This document shows, piece after piece, positions 1-8,772 of a stretch of DNA of 64,000 nucleotides (the first letter of the stretch is position 1; each line of letters starts with the position of its first letter). Both the position numbers and the translations under genes were made by a program. Origin of the DNA: CAJXZP01 sp963974475. Lineage in GTDB: Bacteria; Bacteroidota; Bacteroidia; Flavobacteriales_G; Salibacteraceae. The notes beneath the pieces were generated by a model. That model did not search any database and had not been told where the DNA came from. It was given only the letters and a program-made list of their open reading frames with translations. The DNA is taken from assembly GCA_963974475.1 (NCBI GenBank), contig CAXBCR010000005.1, positions 62,001 through 126,000 of the forward strand, given 5' to 3'.

Positions 1-1200
1 CACAATGGAATAGCCCACCTCTTTTGCGAGATTAACTGGAACAGCATTTCCTATTTGCTTATATTGGGAAGAAACGGGCCCTGCAAAATCCCATTTATCC
101 GGAAATGTTTGAATACGTGCGTATTCTCGAACCGTAAAAGGTCGAGTTTCCTCAGGATGGCATCTTTCTGTTTGTTTTTGAGCTGGACTACATGTTAGGG
201 TTAAACAAGGTTCATCCCACCCAATTCTTCGAGCCATGCCGGTTTTCCCTCCGCCTAAGTAGAAGCTTTTTTGCATGTATTCTTTTTGAATATCAAGCGG
301 TAAATCTCTCCAATATCCTTTGGGAGGAATTAAATCTAAAACTTTCTTTTTATGTTCTGGATATATTGTACCACCTGATTTTGGAACGTCTGTATCAAAT
401 AAGGAACCTTTTTTTAAGGCGTCTTTAAGGGTATATATTGTTCCGTTAGGTAAGGGGTAAGTGTATTCAATATCGATATCCTTCCTGATCCCAACTAAAA
501 TTAATCGTTCTCTTTTTTGAGGAACATTGTAGTTAATAGCTTTTAAAACTCTGGTTGGGGTTACTACATTATATCCTATTTCATCCAAAATAGAAATCAT
601 TCCTTCTAAAGTTTTGCCTTTTTCATGACTAAGCAAACCCTTTACATTTTCACCGATGCAAATGGCTGGTTGTGTTTCTTTTACGGCACGGGCAAATTCA
701 TAAAATAAGGTTCCTCGGGCGTCATTTAAACCCAATTTTTTTCCTGCATAGCTAAATGCTTGGCAAGGAAATCCTCCGGTTACAACATCCACCTTTCCCT
801 TATATTGGGAAAAGCTAAACTGTTTGATATCCCCTTCAAGTACATTCCAATTAGGTCTGTTTTGTCGTAATGTATTACATGCCCACTTGTCAATTTCATT
901 TAGAGCTACACATTTAATACCTGATTTTTCTAGGCCAATTGCTAATCCTCCTGCTCCTGCAAAAAGTTCTAAGACGGTATAATCATGTTCGTTTTTTACG
1001 ATATTCCCTCCAGTGTCATTTCTATTTATAAATTCATTAAACTCAGGAAAAAGTTCTAATTGCTCTTTTTTATACACCCGATAATTACTCATAGGTTCAC
1101 GCATAACGGGTAATTTCCCATCTCTATCCCACCTTCGTAAGGTTTCTGTGTTTTTCCCTAAAATTTCCGCAACTTCAGATATTAAATAGTAATTTTTCAT
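1..1200 (-). CDS. C5-cytosine DNA methyltransferase with N-terminal MerR-like HTH (3' end cut by window)
   Basis: The reverse strand is open for 400 codons from the ATG at 1198-1200 and runs off the left edge. Residues about 1-45 look like a MerR/excisionase-type helix-turn-helix (YYLISEVAEILGKNTETLRR, then WDRDGKLPV). The C5-methyltransferase motifs follow in order: motif I (LELFAGAGGLAIGLEKSG), the catalytic PCQ loop (GGFPCQAFSYAGKKLGL), ENV (motif VI), the QKRERLILVG block (motif VIII), a target-recognition region, REYARIQTFPD (motif IX) and GNAVPVNLA (motif X). It would transfer a methyl group to C5 of cytosine in a specific site; the site cannot be read from sequence. Whether it is an orphan or has a restriction partner lies outside the window. 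The family call is very secure; a regulatory role for the HTH is inference. Confidence 0.93.
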   Translation of the reverse strand, partial: MKNYYLISEVAEILGKNTETLRRWDRDGKLPVMREPMSNYRVYKKEQLELFPEFNEFINRNDTGGNIVKNEHDYTVLELFAGAGGLAIGLEKSGIKCVALNEIDKWACNTLRQNRPNWNVLEGDIKQFSFSQYKGKVDVVTGGFPCQAFSYAGKKLGLNDARGTLFYEFARAVKETQPAICIGENVKGLLSHEKGKTLEGMISILDEIGYNVVTPTRVLKAINYNVPQKRERLILVGIRKDIDIEYTYPLPNGTIYTLKDALKKGSLFDTDVPKSGGTIYPEHKKKVLDLIPPKGYWRDLPLDIQKEYMQKSFYLGGGKTGMARRIGWDEPCLTLTCSPAQKQTERCHPEETRPFTVREYARIQTFPDKWDFAGPVSSQYKQIGNAVPVNLAKEVGYSIV

Positions 1201-1401
1201 AACCTCCTTATACAACATTATACATGGTTACAAATGTATTCGGATTTTTCAATCGGCACTAAAGGTATTGGTAATTTCTTATCTTGGGATTGTAAAAATA
1301 TTTAGCAAATTTTAAGCTACTATATTTAGCATTTTATCATAGTAAATCCCAACAATTAAGTGATTATTAACTATAGGCTATAAACGCTATATTCGTGGCT
1401 T

Positions 1402-3846
1402 ATGACAGCAAGATTGAAAAGTGTCATTTTGTTTTTCTTCTTTGTAGGGGTTTCAAAACTAGACTTTGGACAACATATTTCTGGCTATGTGCGGGATGCG
1501 GTGGATAAATCACCTATTCCATTTGTGACTGTTTTGATTGAAGAAACCACCCATGGGGTGATTACGGATATTGATGGGTTTTTCATCTTAAATCCAGGAA
1601 GTTTTCCTGCCCAAATAAGAATTCACGTATTGGGATATCAAGACACTGTTTTGACTATTTCATCTCCTCAGAAAGTAGAAGTTTTACTTAAAGAAAGTGT
1701 AACGGAGTTGAAAGCCGCAGTAATTGTGGCTGGTGAAAATCCAGCTATACCTATTATTGAAAAAGCGATTGCTAATAGAATTAGAAATAACCCTCAAAAA
1801 AACGTTAATTTTTCGTATAAAACCTATAGTAAAATGGTGTTTGGACCTGAGGCAAGTTTGGAAGATGATGACTTCGTTTTAACCGATTCTTCAAGCGCGG
1901 TAGATTCATCTCGTTTTCATTTTCAACAAGCCATGCAAAGGCACTACTTTTTTATTACCGAATCGGTAACCGAACGCAAATTTATGCTGCCAAATCATAG
2001 TTTTGAAAATGTGGTTGCCAATCGATTTTCGGGGTTAAAAAATCCAGCCTTTACCATGATTGCTACTGAATTTCAGCCTTTTTCATATTATTCCGATTAT
2101 GTGGACATTTTAGGGTTAAAGTACTTGAGTCCTTTGGCTAATAACAGCCCGAAGGATTATGTTTTTGAATTAAAGGATTCACTAATTGGAGTAAACGATA
2201 CGGTGTATGTTATTTATTTTCAACCGAAAAAAGGAAAATCATTTAATGGATTGAAGGGTAGGATGGCTATTAGTTCGAATGGATATGCAATAAAAAACAT
2301 CAAAATAGAACAAGCTAATCCTACCAGTAATATGCAGGTAGATTTGGAGCAAATGAGCGAATTCATTGATGGAAAGCAATGGTTTCCGGTACAGTTCAAT
2401 ACACATATTATTTTTAAAATAGACGATTCTTCCAATTCGGAGGAGATGATGTTGGAGATTATCAATGCGAAAGGAAAAACCTATGTAAAAGACATAAAGG
2501 TAGGAGAAGTATTTACTAAAAAAGACTTTCCTAATGTGAATTTAGAATTGTCAAAGGAGGCTAATGAGCAAACTGCTGAGTATTGGGAAGCCCAACGAAA
2601 GAAACCTTTAACTACCAAAGAGGAAAGCACTTACGAGGTAATAGATAGTTTGGGAAAAGAACTGAATTTCGATAAAAAAATGCGACTAATTGAGGCAATG
2701 GCTACCGGTATGTTTCCGATAGGACCTATATCTATTGAGACTAATAGAATTATGGATTACAATGAGTTTGAAGGATTGCGTCTTGGACTTGGGGTAAGAA
2801 CGAACGATAAAATATCCAAATTTGCCTCGGTTGGAGCCTATGCCGCTTATGGGTTTAATGACGTGCATTGGAAATATGGGGGTGATTTAAAATTTGACAT
2901 TTACCCTAAAAATGATATTACCATGGGGGTGACTTACCAAAATGATGTAGTGGCATCGGGTGGGGTGGAATTTTTTAAACCCAATGCTTTTGAATTACGA
3001 TCATATAGTGGTTTGTACATTACTAAAATGGACCGTGTAGACGGTTTTCAAGGTTATTTTACTTTTAGGAGTTTACATGATTTTCAAAACAAATTGTTTT
3101 TTAATTCGTATTCACAATCGCATAATTATCCTTTTGTTTATGCACCGGGTGGAGATACCGTATTGACGAATTCGAATGCGTTTCAACGAGCTGAAATTGG
3201 GTGGACCATGCGCTTTGGGTTCCGTGAAAAATACATACGTACATTCGGAAAAAATGTTTCTTTAGGGACTAAATATCCATACTTATGGGTGCGATTAGCC
3301 CACGGAAATAAGGCATTTGGAGGTTCATTTGATTACACTAAACTGGATGCCAGAATTTCGAAATCATTTTTGATTAAGGGTTTCGGTAAATTTGGTTTCC
3401 AATTAGATGGCGGAACCATTGTAGGAAATGTACCTTCTACCTTGCTGCACTACGCCAGAGGAATGCGGGTTTCAGGTTTCAATCTGTATATTGAAAACGC
3501 CTTTAATACCATGGCTCCCAACGAGTTTGTTTCCCAAAACTATCTCTCAGCGCATATCCATCATAGTTTTGGGCCGTTGTATAAAAACCCTTATTCGGCA
3601 CTTGAAATTTCGGTGGTATCTAGCGCAGGTTGGGGAAATATTGAAAATTCGGATGCCTATCTAGGAAATGAGGCGAAAACCATGGAGAAGGGCTTTTATG
3701 AATCTGGATTGCTGCTAGATAACGTGCTTATTAGTAATACCTATGGTATGGGGGTTGGAGTGTTTTACCGCTATGGACCCTATGCGCTACCTCAAGTAAA
3801 AGATAATTTCGGTTTCAGTGTAACGGCTTTAATCGCTATTCAGTAA
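1402..3846 (+). CDS. DUF5686 / carboxypeptidase-regulatory-like domain outer-membrane protein
   Basis: The 814-residue protein starts with a signal-peptide-like stretch, followed by a carboxypeptidase-regulatory-like beta-sandwich at about residues 25-110 (HISGYVRDAVDKSPIPFVTV and a DIDGFF turn). The long remainder resembles the Bacteroidota DUF5686 family, and its C-terminal third alternates aromatic and polar residues as in outer-membrane beta-strands. Such proteins are predicted outer-membrane components of unknown substrate. A TATATTCG box lies only six bases before the ATG. It is a single gene; downstream trpS is convergent. Confidence 0.8.
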   Translation: MTARLKSVILFFFFVGVSKLDFGQHISGYVRDAVDKSPIPFVTVLIEETTHGVITDIDGFFILNPGSFPAQIRIHVLGYQDTVLTISSPQKVEVLLKESVTELKAAVIVAGENPAIPIIEKAIANRIRNNPQKNVNFSYKTYSKMVFGPEASLEDDDFVLTDSSSAVDSSRFHFQQAMQRHYFFITESVTERKFMLPNHSFENVVANRFSGLKNPAFTMIATEFQPFSYYSDYVDILGLKYLSPLANNSPKDYVFELKDSLIGVNDTVYVIYFQPKKGKSFNGLKGRMAISSNGYAIKNIKIEQANPTSNMQVDLEQMSEFIDGKQWFPVQFNTHIIFKIDDSSNSEEMMLEIINAKGKTYVKDIKVGEVFTKKDFPNVNLELSKEANEQTAEYWEAQRKKPLTTKEESTYEVIDSLGKELNFDKKMRLIEAMATGMFPIGPISIETNRIMDYNEFEGLRLGLGVRTNDKISKFASVGAYAAYGFNDVHWKYGGDLKFDIYPKNDITMGVTYQNDVVASGGVEFFKPNAFELRSYSGLYITKMDRVDGFQGYFTFRSLHDFQNKLFFNSYSQSHNYPFVYAPGGDTVLTNSNAFQRAEIGWTMRFGFREKYIRTFGKNVSLGTKYPYLWVRLAHGNKAFGGSFDYTKLDARISKSFLIKGFGKFGFQLDGGTIVGNVPSTLLHYARGMRVSGFNLYIENAFNTMAPNEFVSQNYLSAHIHHSFGPLYKNPYSALEISVVSSAGWGNIENSDAYLGNEAKTMEKGFYESGLLLDNVLISNTYGMGVGVFYRYGPYALPQVKDNFGFSVTALIAIQ

Positions 3847-3888
3847 AAAAATAGGGGAGGAAGAAGAATGCATTTTCCTTCTTCCAAT
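3845..3888 (-). terminator. Possible intrinsic terminator of trpS
   Basis: An 8-bp stem (GGAAGAAG at 3859-3866 with CTTCTTCC at 3878-3885) lies just past the trpS stop. On the minus strand a run of seven T residues follows, but about seven bases after the stem, so efficiency is doubtful. Confidence 0.35.
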
Positions 3889-3909
3889 CAATTATCCCTT
3901 AAAATTTTC

Positions 3910-4890
3910 TTATTTCGTAGTTTTAAATCCCACCTTTTCTCGTACCCTATTTAGTACTTGTGCAGCAATTTTTTTGGCTTTTTCAGCTCCTTTTAAAAGT
4001 TCCTCTTCAATTAAATCTGTATTTTCCATGTAGTGATCAAACCGTTCACGCGGTTCGGCAAATACTTCCAAAATGGTGTTTAATAATTCTTTTTTGGCAT
4101 GTCCGTAGCCATAATTTCCGGCTAGGTAATTGGCACGCATTTCAGCCGTTTTTTCTTCCGAAGCAATCAATTTGTACAATTGAAATGGAAGACTCGTGTC
4201 GGGATCTTTGGGTGCTTCCAAAGGAGTGTCATCCGTTTTGATTCCCATAACTTGCTTTTTTAGCACATTTTTGGGCGCAAAAACATCAATAAAATTCCCG
4301 TAGCTTTTACTCATTTTTTGACCGTCAGTTCCCGGTACAAGCATCACGTTTTCATCCGATTTGGATTTAGGAATAACGAAAGTTTCGCCATACAAATGAT
4401 TGAATGTATTGGCCAAATCACGTGTAATTTCCAAATGTTGTTTTTGGTCTTTTCCAACCGGAACAACCTCAGAATCATATAATAAAATGTCGCAAGCCAT
4501 TAACACAGGATAGTCAAAAAGCCCTGCATTCACATCGCTAAGCCGGTCTGATTTATCTTTAAAAGAATGGGCATTGGCCAACATTGGAAACGGTGCCACA
4601 CAGTTTAAATACCACGTTAACTCGGTTACGCATGGAATATCACTTTGACGGTAAAAAATAGTTTTATCGGTATCCAATCCCATCGCTAACCATGCAGCAG
4701 CAGTACTATACGTATTGTGTCTAAGTACAGCAGCGTCCTTGATTGCAGTGAGCGAATGCATATCGGCAATGAATAGCAAGGATTCATTAGAAGGGTCTTT
4801 TGCTAATTTAATAGCAGGTTGAATTGCTCCTAAAATGTTTCCTAAATGAGGTATTCCTGTGGCTTGAACACCTGTTAAAATTCGTGACAT
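3910..4890 (-). CDS. trpS: Tryptophan--tRNA ligase
   Basis: At 326 residues this has the normal length for bacterial TrpRS, a class Ic synthetase charging tRNA-Trp with tryptophan in the cytoplasm. The HIGH-equivalent signature is near the N-terminus (TGIPHLGNILGA) and the second signature is a canonical KMSKS (GQKMSKSYGN). The ACDILLYDSE and PVGKDQKQHLE blocks of the active site are also present. The start is the ATG at 4888-4890, giving MSRILTGVQATG. It appears monocistronic and ends towards the DUF5686 gene. Confidence 0.97.
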   Translation of the reverse strand: MSRILTGVQATGIPHLGNILGAIQPAIKLAKDPSNESLLFIADMHSLTAIKDAAVLRHNTYSTAAAWLAMGLDTDKTIFYRQSDIPCVTELTWYLNCVAPFPMLANAHSFKDKSDRLSDVNAGLFDYPVLMACDILLYDSEVVPVGKDQKQHLEITRDLANTFNHLYGETFVIPKSKSDENVMLVPGTDGQKMSKSYGNFIDVFAPKNVLKKQVMGIKTDDTPLEAPKDPDTSLPFQLYKLIASEEKTAEMRANYLAGNYGYGHAKKELLNTILEVFAEPRERFDHYMENTDLIEEELLKGAEKAKKIAAQVLNRVREKVGFKTTK

Positions 4891-4980
4891 GATATTGGTA
4901 TTTATTTGATGGCGAAAGTAATGTTAATTTCACAAAATTATTTGCCTTGAATACGGAATTGTTTTGGCCGGAAATACGAT

Positions 4981-6255
4981 TTATAACCCTTGTATCAATG
5001 CGGTCCAAATGCTTAATTTTCCACCCGAAAAGCGCGTCCATATAGGGCGAATCACCCCATTATGTGCGGAAATATTGATGTAATCTCCAAAAAACACACT
5101 GGAAATTGGGGTGAAACCACTTTCGCTAATTTTATGATTTTGAAAAGTGGCGCCTCCATCTTTAGAAACCGCTAAGTACACATCTGTTTGATTATTGGTG
5201 TAATTTCTACGGTCGTAATATACGGTGTAAATGAACCCTGTGGTTTGATCAATTGTCATCCAAGGTAAAAATTGGTGGGTTTGGGTATGGTCGTCATTTA
5301 TTCGAAAAGGAGATGACCAAGTTTTTCCTTCGTCTATAGATTTCGACATAAATATATCGGTGTTTAATTCTCCATTTCGTTGGTCGGACCAACACACATA
5401 TATCGTTCCCCGATGTGGTCCTGGCGACATATCCGATACCGTTATTGGCATTCCATTGGTTCGATCCAATCCATCAATAAGTTGATTCCACCCGCCCACT
5501 TGATCGGCTATCACCGTTTCTTTTGCAATGGGCTGTCCTTGGGTGTAGCTGTTGAAATAAATTTTCTCATCATTAGCCCAAGAAACGTGCATTTGACCGT
5601 TAATACCAATAGCTGGCACCGCACCTTCCGTGGTTTGATCATCGTCCAAACAATTTCCTGGAATGGAGCTCATCACCACTGGCTCCGACCAGTTTTTACC
5701 ATCATTGTCGGAGTAGGAAGCTAGAATTACACTTTTATCTGTAGAATCTGAACTTCCATATTTATCAAATTGGGTCCAAGTGGTGTATGTTCTTTGGCGT
5801 TCTAAATCATACACCGCCCATTCCTTGTCTTGGTCTTTAGGAGGGTTTAAACCCATAAACTTACCGCGTTTAAATCGTTTTCCACCGTTTTTAGAAGTCT
5901 GACAAACAATTCGGTCTAGGAATGATGGATGTTGGTATGCAATTCCTTTAGGAATAGCTAAATGAAAATACATAAACTTACCCGTGGTGGTGGAAATAAT
6001 GCAAGGATCACCCCAAACCCCATATTTGGATTTCATCTTTGATTTTATCCACGTTTTTCCACCATCTTTACTGCGATAGGTTGTATTAATATTCGCTCCG
6101 GCTACTATCTCATTACTGTCCGTTAGCGATACTGCAATAGAAGGTTCTTCTGGTCCGTTTGCAGCATTGCCTTCGTCAATCATTACGTTGGTAAATGATT
6201 GGTTAAACCCTACAAATGGGATGCAGCAAAATACTAAAAGTAGTAATTTTCTCAT
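4981..6255 (-). CDS. Secreted sialidase-fold (Asp-box beta-propeller) protein
   Basis: This 424-residue protein begins with a signal peptide (MRKLLLLVFCCIPFVGFNQS). It carries several Asp-box motifs of the S-x-D-x-G-x-T-W type: YRSKDGGKTW, SYSDNDGKNW, SKSIDEGKTW and SKDGGATF. These mark a sialidase-like beta-propeller. The arginine triad of true sialidases could not be assigned, so enzymatic activity is not claimed. It probably acts outside the inner membrane. Its ATG overlaps the stop of the upstream Nudix gene by four bases (ATGA), indicating co-transcription and translational coupling, although no functional link is obvious. Confidence 0.75.
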   Translation of the reverse strand: MRKLLLLVFCCIPFVGFNQSFTNVMIDEGNAANGPEEPSIAVSLTDSNEIVAGANINTTYRSKDGGKTWIKSKMKSKYGVWGDPCIISTTTGKFMYFHLAIPKGIAYQHPSFLDRIVCQTSKNGGKRFKRGKFMGLNPPKDQDKEWAVYDLERQRTYTTWTQFDKYGSSDSTDKSVILASYSDNDGKNWSEPVVMSSIPGNCLDDDQTTEGAVPAIGINGQMHVSWANDEKIYFNSYTQGQPIAKETVIADQVGGWNQLIDGLDRTNGMPITVSDMSPGPHRGTIYVCWSDQRNGELNTDIFMSKSIDEGKTWSSPFRINDDHTQTHQFLPWMTIDQTTGFIYTVYYDRRNYTNNQTDVYLAVSKDGGATFQNHKISESGFTPISSVFFGDYINISAHNGVIRPIWTRFSGGKLSIWTALIQGL

Positions 6256-6878
6256 TTCATCATTGCTTTAAATTCACTTAACATAATGGCGGTGGCTCCC
6301 CACACTTTGTGACCATACACATCAAAATATGGCGCAGATATTTGGGTAGCAGAATTTCGACCCACAGATACCTTTCCATGTTTGATAATGGCATCGTCAA
6401 ATAATAAGGATACTGGTAGTTCAATGATATCCTTTACTTCAAAATCATCTTTTTTGTACACTGGTGTTGTTTTTAATATTCCCACAAAAGGAGAAACTAA
6501 AAATTTGCTTGGAGGAATGTAAACGGGAGAAATTTCACCTAATACATCTACCAGTTCTGAGCGAACGCCTACTTCTTCTTCTAATTCTCGAAGTGCAGTT
6601 TCCTTCATATTGGCATCGGTGCTATCTTTAGACCCACCCGGAAACGCAATTTGGCCAGAGTGCACACCGTCATAAACAGGACGTTCAATAAGGGTTATGT
6701 GTGCCTTGTCATCCTTACGATACACTAAAATCATCACTGCTCCAAGTCTAGGGTTCGGATTGGATTGCAAAATTTTATTGCGGTCGCCAATTTTAAATGG
6801 CGCCATAAGCTGCTGGGCATCTGGTTTTTTGTTAACCAATCTAGTTTTTAACTGCTTTACAAACGAATCAAAATCCAT
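6252..6878 (-). CDS. CoA pyrophosphatase-like Nudix hydrolase
   Basis: The 208-residue protein contains a Nudix box with the extended CoA-pyrophosphatase form: HSGQIAFPGGSKDSTDANM followed by KETALRELEEEVGV. The GQ-x-AFPGG lead-in is characteristic of the NudL/UPF0035 group, which cleaves CoA and its derivatives to phosphopantetheine and 3',5'-ADP using Mg2+ or Mn2+. The catalytic glutamates of the REx2EE core are present. It is the first gene of a two-gene unit with the Asp-box protein (ATGA overlap). Activity towards CoA specifically is inferred from the motif. Confidence 0.85.
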   Translation of the reverse strand: MDFDSFVKQLKTRLVNKKPDAQQLMAPFKIGDRNKILQSNPNPRLGAVMILVYRKDDKAHITLIERPVYDGVHSGQIAFPGGSKDSTDANMKETALRELEEEVGVRSELVDVLGEISPVYIPPSKFLVSPFVGILKTTPVYKKDDFEVKDIIELPVSLLFDDAIIKHGKVSVGRNSATQISAPYFDVYGHKVWGATAIMLSEFKAMMK

Positions 6879-6948
6879 GCGTTTTGTATATTAAATGCGT
6901 GTAGTGAATAGTTACCAAATATATAATTTCATGGAAAGAACAAATCAT

Positions 6949-6956
6949 TAAATTTG
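6949..6956 (+). promoter_or_regulatory. -7 promoter element TAnnTTTG
   Basis: TAAATTTG matches the Bacteroidota -7 consensus exactly and lies 36 bases before the ATG at 6993. No convincing TTTG -33 box is correctly spaced. Confidence 0.45.
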
Positions 6957-6992
6957 CGAATAACAGTTTTTATGTGTTTCAAAATCTAATTA

Positions 6993-8426
6993 ATGCAAAT
7001 CCAGTCGCGTATCATTCAAAAAAAAGCTATTCGAGTAGCTTGGTTCATTTTGTTTGCGAGTTTGACGATTCTCGGTTTTTCTTTATACATCGTATGGCAA
7101 AATCAACAAAGGTCAGTAGCGAATTATCAATTGATAGAATTGGTAGAAAAGGGAAGGGATCAAGTTAATTTACTGACGCATCAATTATCGTCAACGTTAA
7201 ATAAGAAAACCAATAATTCGGTCCTGGAGAAAGAGGAGATGGAAACGTCATTTAAGGCTCTAGGAGAAATGGTGGCGAGGATAGTAACCAAGGAAATCTC
7301 TGGACTTACTTTGATTGAAAAAACTGAAAAGGATAATGAGTCCCGTCAGTTGGAAAAAGCACATGCCCAATTAAAGGGGATTTTTTCGCTAATTGTAAAG
7401 CACGACAAAGGGGTAAAGGAAAATAAGGACCTAATTAATGAACGATTAATTAGTGTTAATACAATCTACTTGGAGGCGTTACAAAATATGGAAACGTTGT
7501 TTTTTGTTGAAACAAATTCTTCAGAATCGTTTATGTTTCATTCCCAATTGGTAATAACGCTTTTGTATATAATCTTAGCTATTATTAGTTTTTATTTTAT
7601 CATTCTTCCTTTACGAAGGGTGTTTGACAATATGGAAAATGAGTTTTTAGCGATGCAAAATTCTGCCATGGAATCCACCAACAAAGTGATGATTGCAGAA
7701 AAAAGCCAAAAAGAAAGTGATTTATTATTGAAAACTAAATCAGCACAGGTACTAAAATTGCAGGATACCTTGCAGACGGCTATTGAACAATCTTTACAAA
7801 CCAAAAGAGATAAAAACATGGTGTATCATAATGCCGCAATGGACATTGATGGATACCTCAAGGTGGTTAACAGGCAACGTGAAATTTTGGAGAACCATAC
7901 CTCAATTAGCGGGGAAGAAAGCTGGAAGATTCTTTCCAACACCATTTCTCAGCTCAATTCGTTGGTCGGTGATTATTTTAACCGCTCGAAGTTGGGGGAA
8001 TCTACCCAAGTTGTTAAGGAAGTGTATTTATCTCCTTTAATGAGTGAAATACTGTTATCGTTACCAGCTCAGAGTAAAGTTAGCTTCGAACAGGCAGGGG
8101 ATATGCCAAGTGTAAAAACAAATGCTGAGTTGCTAAAACGTGTATTAACCCCATTTTTTGAGTTAATTTCAACTTTAGATTTCAAGGGGAAAGTAAGAGT
8201 TATGGTTAATGAAAGCGAGTCTAAATGTGAAATTCGATTTATGGAAATTCCAGCAGGCTTTCAAAAATCGTTGGAGGAAGTAGAGGTAAAACAATTGGCT
8301 AGATTGAGTTTTAATGAATTTAAAATTCACATGGCTCAAAAAATAATTGAAGAACGAGGAGGAAATTCCTGGTTTCAATTGGATGCCAAAAAAACAGGTG
8401 TGTTTTATATAAATTGGGTGTTATAA
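6993..8426 (+). CDS. Membrane sensor with degenerate histidine-kinase-like domain
   Basis: The 477-residue protein has one transmembrane helix near residues 14-35 and another near 185-207, enclosing a roughly 150-residue helical extracytoplasmic region. A coiled coil follows (about 215-275), then a segment resembling a kinase dimerisation helix and ATPase domain (about 275-477). The end (AQKIIEERGGNSWFQL, then GVFYINWVL) matches the last strands of a HATPase fold. The N-box asparagines, the DxGxG motif and a convincing phospho-acceptor H-box are absent, so kinase activity is unlikely. No response regulator is adjacent. An overlapping start at 6974 in another frame is not supported. Confidence 0.6.
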   Translation: MQIQSRIIQKKAIRVAWFILFASLTILGFSLYIVWQNQQRSVANYQLIELVEKGRDQVNLLTHQLSSTLNKKTNNSVLEKEEMETSFKALGEMVARIVTKEISGLTLIEKTEKDNESRQLEKAHAQLKGIFSLIVKHDKGVKENKDLINERLISVNTIYLEALQNMETLFFVETNSSESFMFHSQLVITLLYIILAIISFYFIILPLRRVFDNMENEFLAMQNSAMESTNKVMIAEKSQKESDLLLKTKSAQVLKLQDTLQTAIEQSLQTKRDKNMVYHNAAMDIDGYLKVVNRQREILENHTSISGEESWKILSNTISQLNSLVGDYFNRSKLGESTQVVKEVYLSPLMSEILLSLPAQSKVSFEQAGDMPSVKTNAELLKRVLTPFFELISTLDFKGKVRVMVNESESKCEIRFMEIPAGFQKSLEEVEVKQLARLSFNEFKIHMAQKIIEERGGNSWFQLDAKKTGVFYINWVL

Positions 8427-8489
8427 GTAGTAAATGTTGATTATCAGTTGAATTTTTAGTTAAACACTTTAAATCTTGGCTGAATGAGG

Positions 8490-8514
8490 TTTGAAAGTAG
8501 GCAGCGTAGCTTTG
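8490..8514 (+). promoter_or_regulatory. Candidate promoter of the 44-residue membrane protein gene
   Basis: TAGCTTTG at 8507-8514 matches TAnnTTTG. TTTG at 8490-8493 could be the -33 box, but the 13-base spacing is shorter than the usual 17-23, so only the -7 element is trusted. Confidence 0.4.
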
Positions 8515-8542
8515 TGTTATCACTACATTTAAACTTACTACT

Positions 8543-8677
8543 ATGAAAACATTATCATCAATTCACACTAAAAGTACCACCGAGGATTTTAGAGGATTAA
8601 AATTTATTCTGAAAATAACCGTGTTAGTTTCAGCCGTATTAATGCTATTGAATGTGTTTCACATTCCAACGTTTTAA
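8543..8677 (+). CDS. Small single-span membrane protein, 44 residues
   Basis: ATG at 8543 opens a 44-codon frame, MKTLSSIHTKSTTEDFRGLK, then a hydrophobic segment (FILKITVLVSAVLMLLNVF) and a TAA at 8675. The hydrophilic N-terminus plus one hydrophobic helix fits a small membrane protein. A TAnnTTTG element sits 28 bases upstream and a strong terminator begins 37 bases downstream, so it has its own transcription unit. I recognise no family. It could instead be a noncoding transcript. Confidence 0.5.
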   Translation: MKTLSSIHTKSTTEDFRGLKFILKITVLVSAVLMLLNVFHIPTF

Positions 8678-8713
8678 TAAAGGATAGCGCAAGAATTAAA
8701 GTATATATAACGC

Positions 8714-8754
8714 AAAAAAAAGCCGATGATAACATTGTTATCATCGGCTTTTTT
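8714..8754. terminator. Strong bidirectional intrinsic terminator
   Basis: A perfect 12-bp stem (GCCGATGATAAC at 8722-8733, complement at 8737-8748, 3-base loop) is flanked by a run of A on the left and T on the right. It can end both the small gene from the left and the giant surface gene ending at 8773 from the right. Confidence 0.92.
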
Positions 8755-8772
8755 ATGGTCCTTAATTTGAAC

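Noticed and set aside
192..428. 78-codon frame on the plus strand
   Set aside because: It lies antisense inside the well-supported methyltransferase gene.
6974..7168. 64-codon frame overlapping the sensor gene start
   Set aside because: It overlaps the long membrane-protein frame in another register and has no recognisable content.
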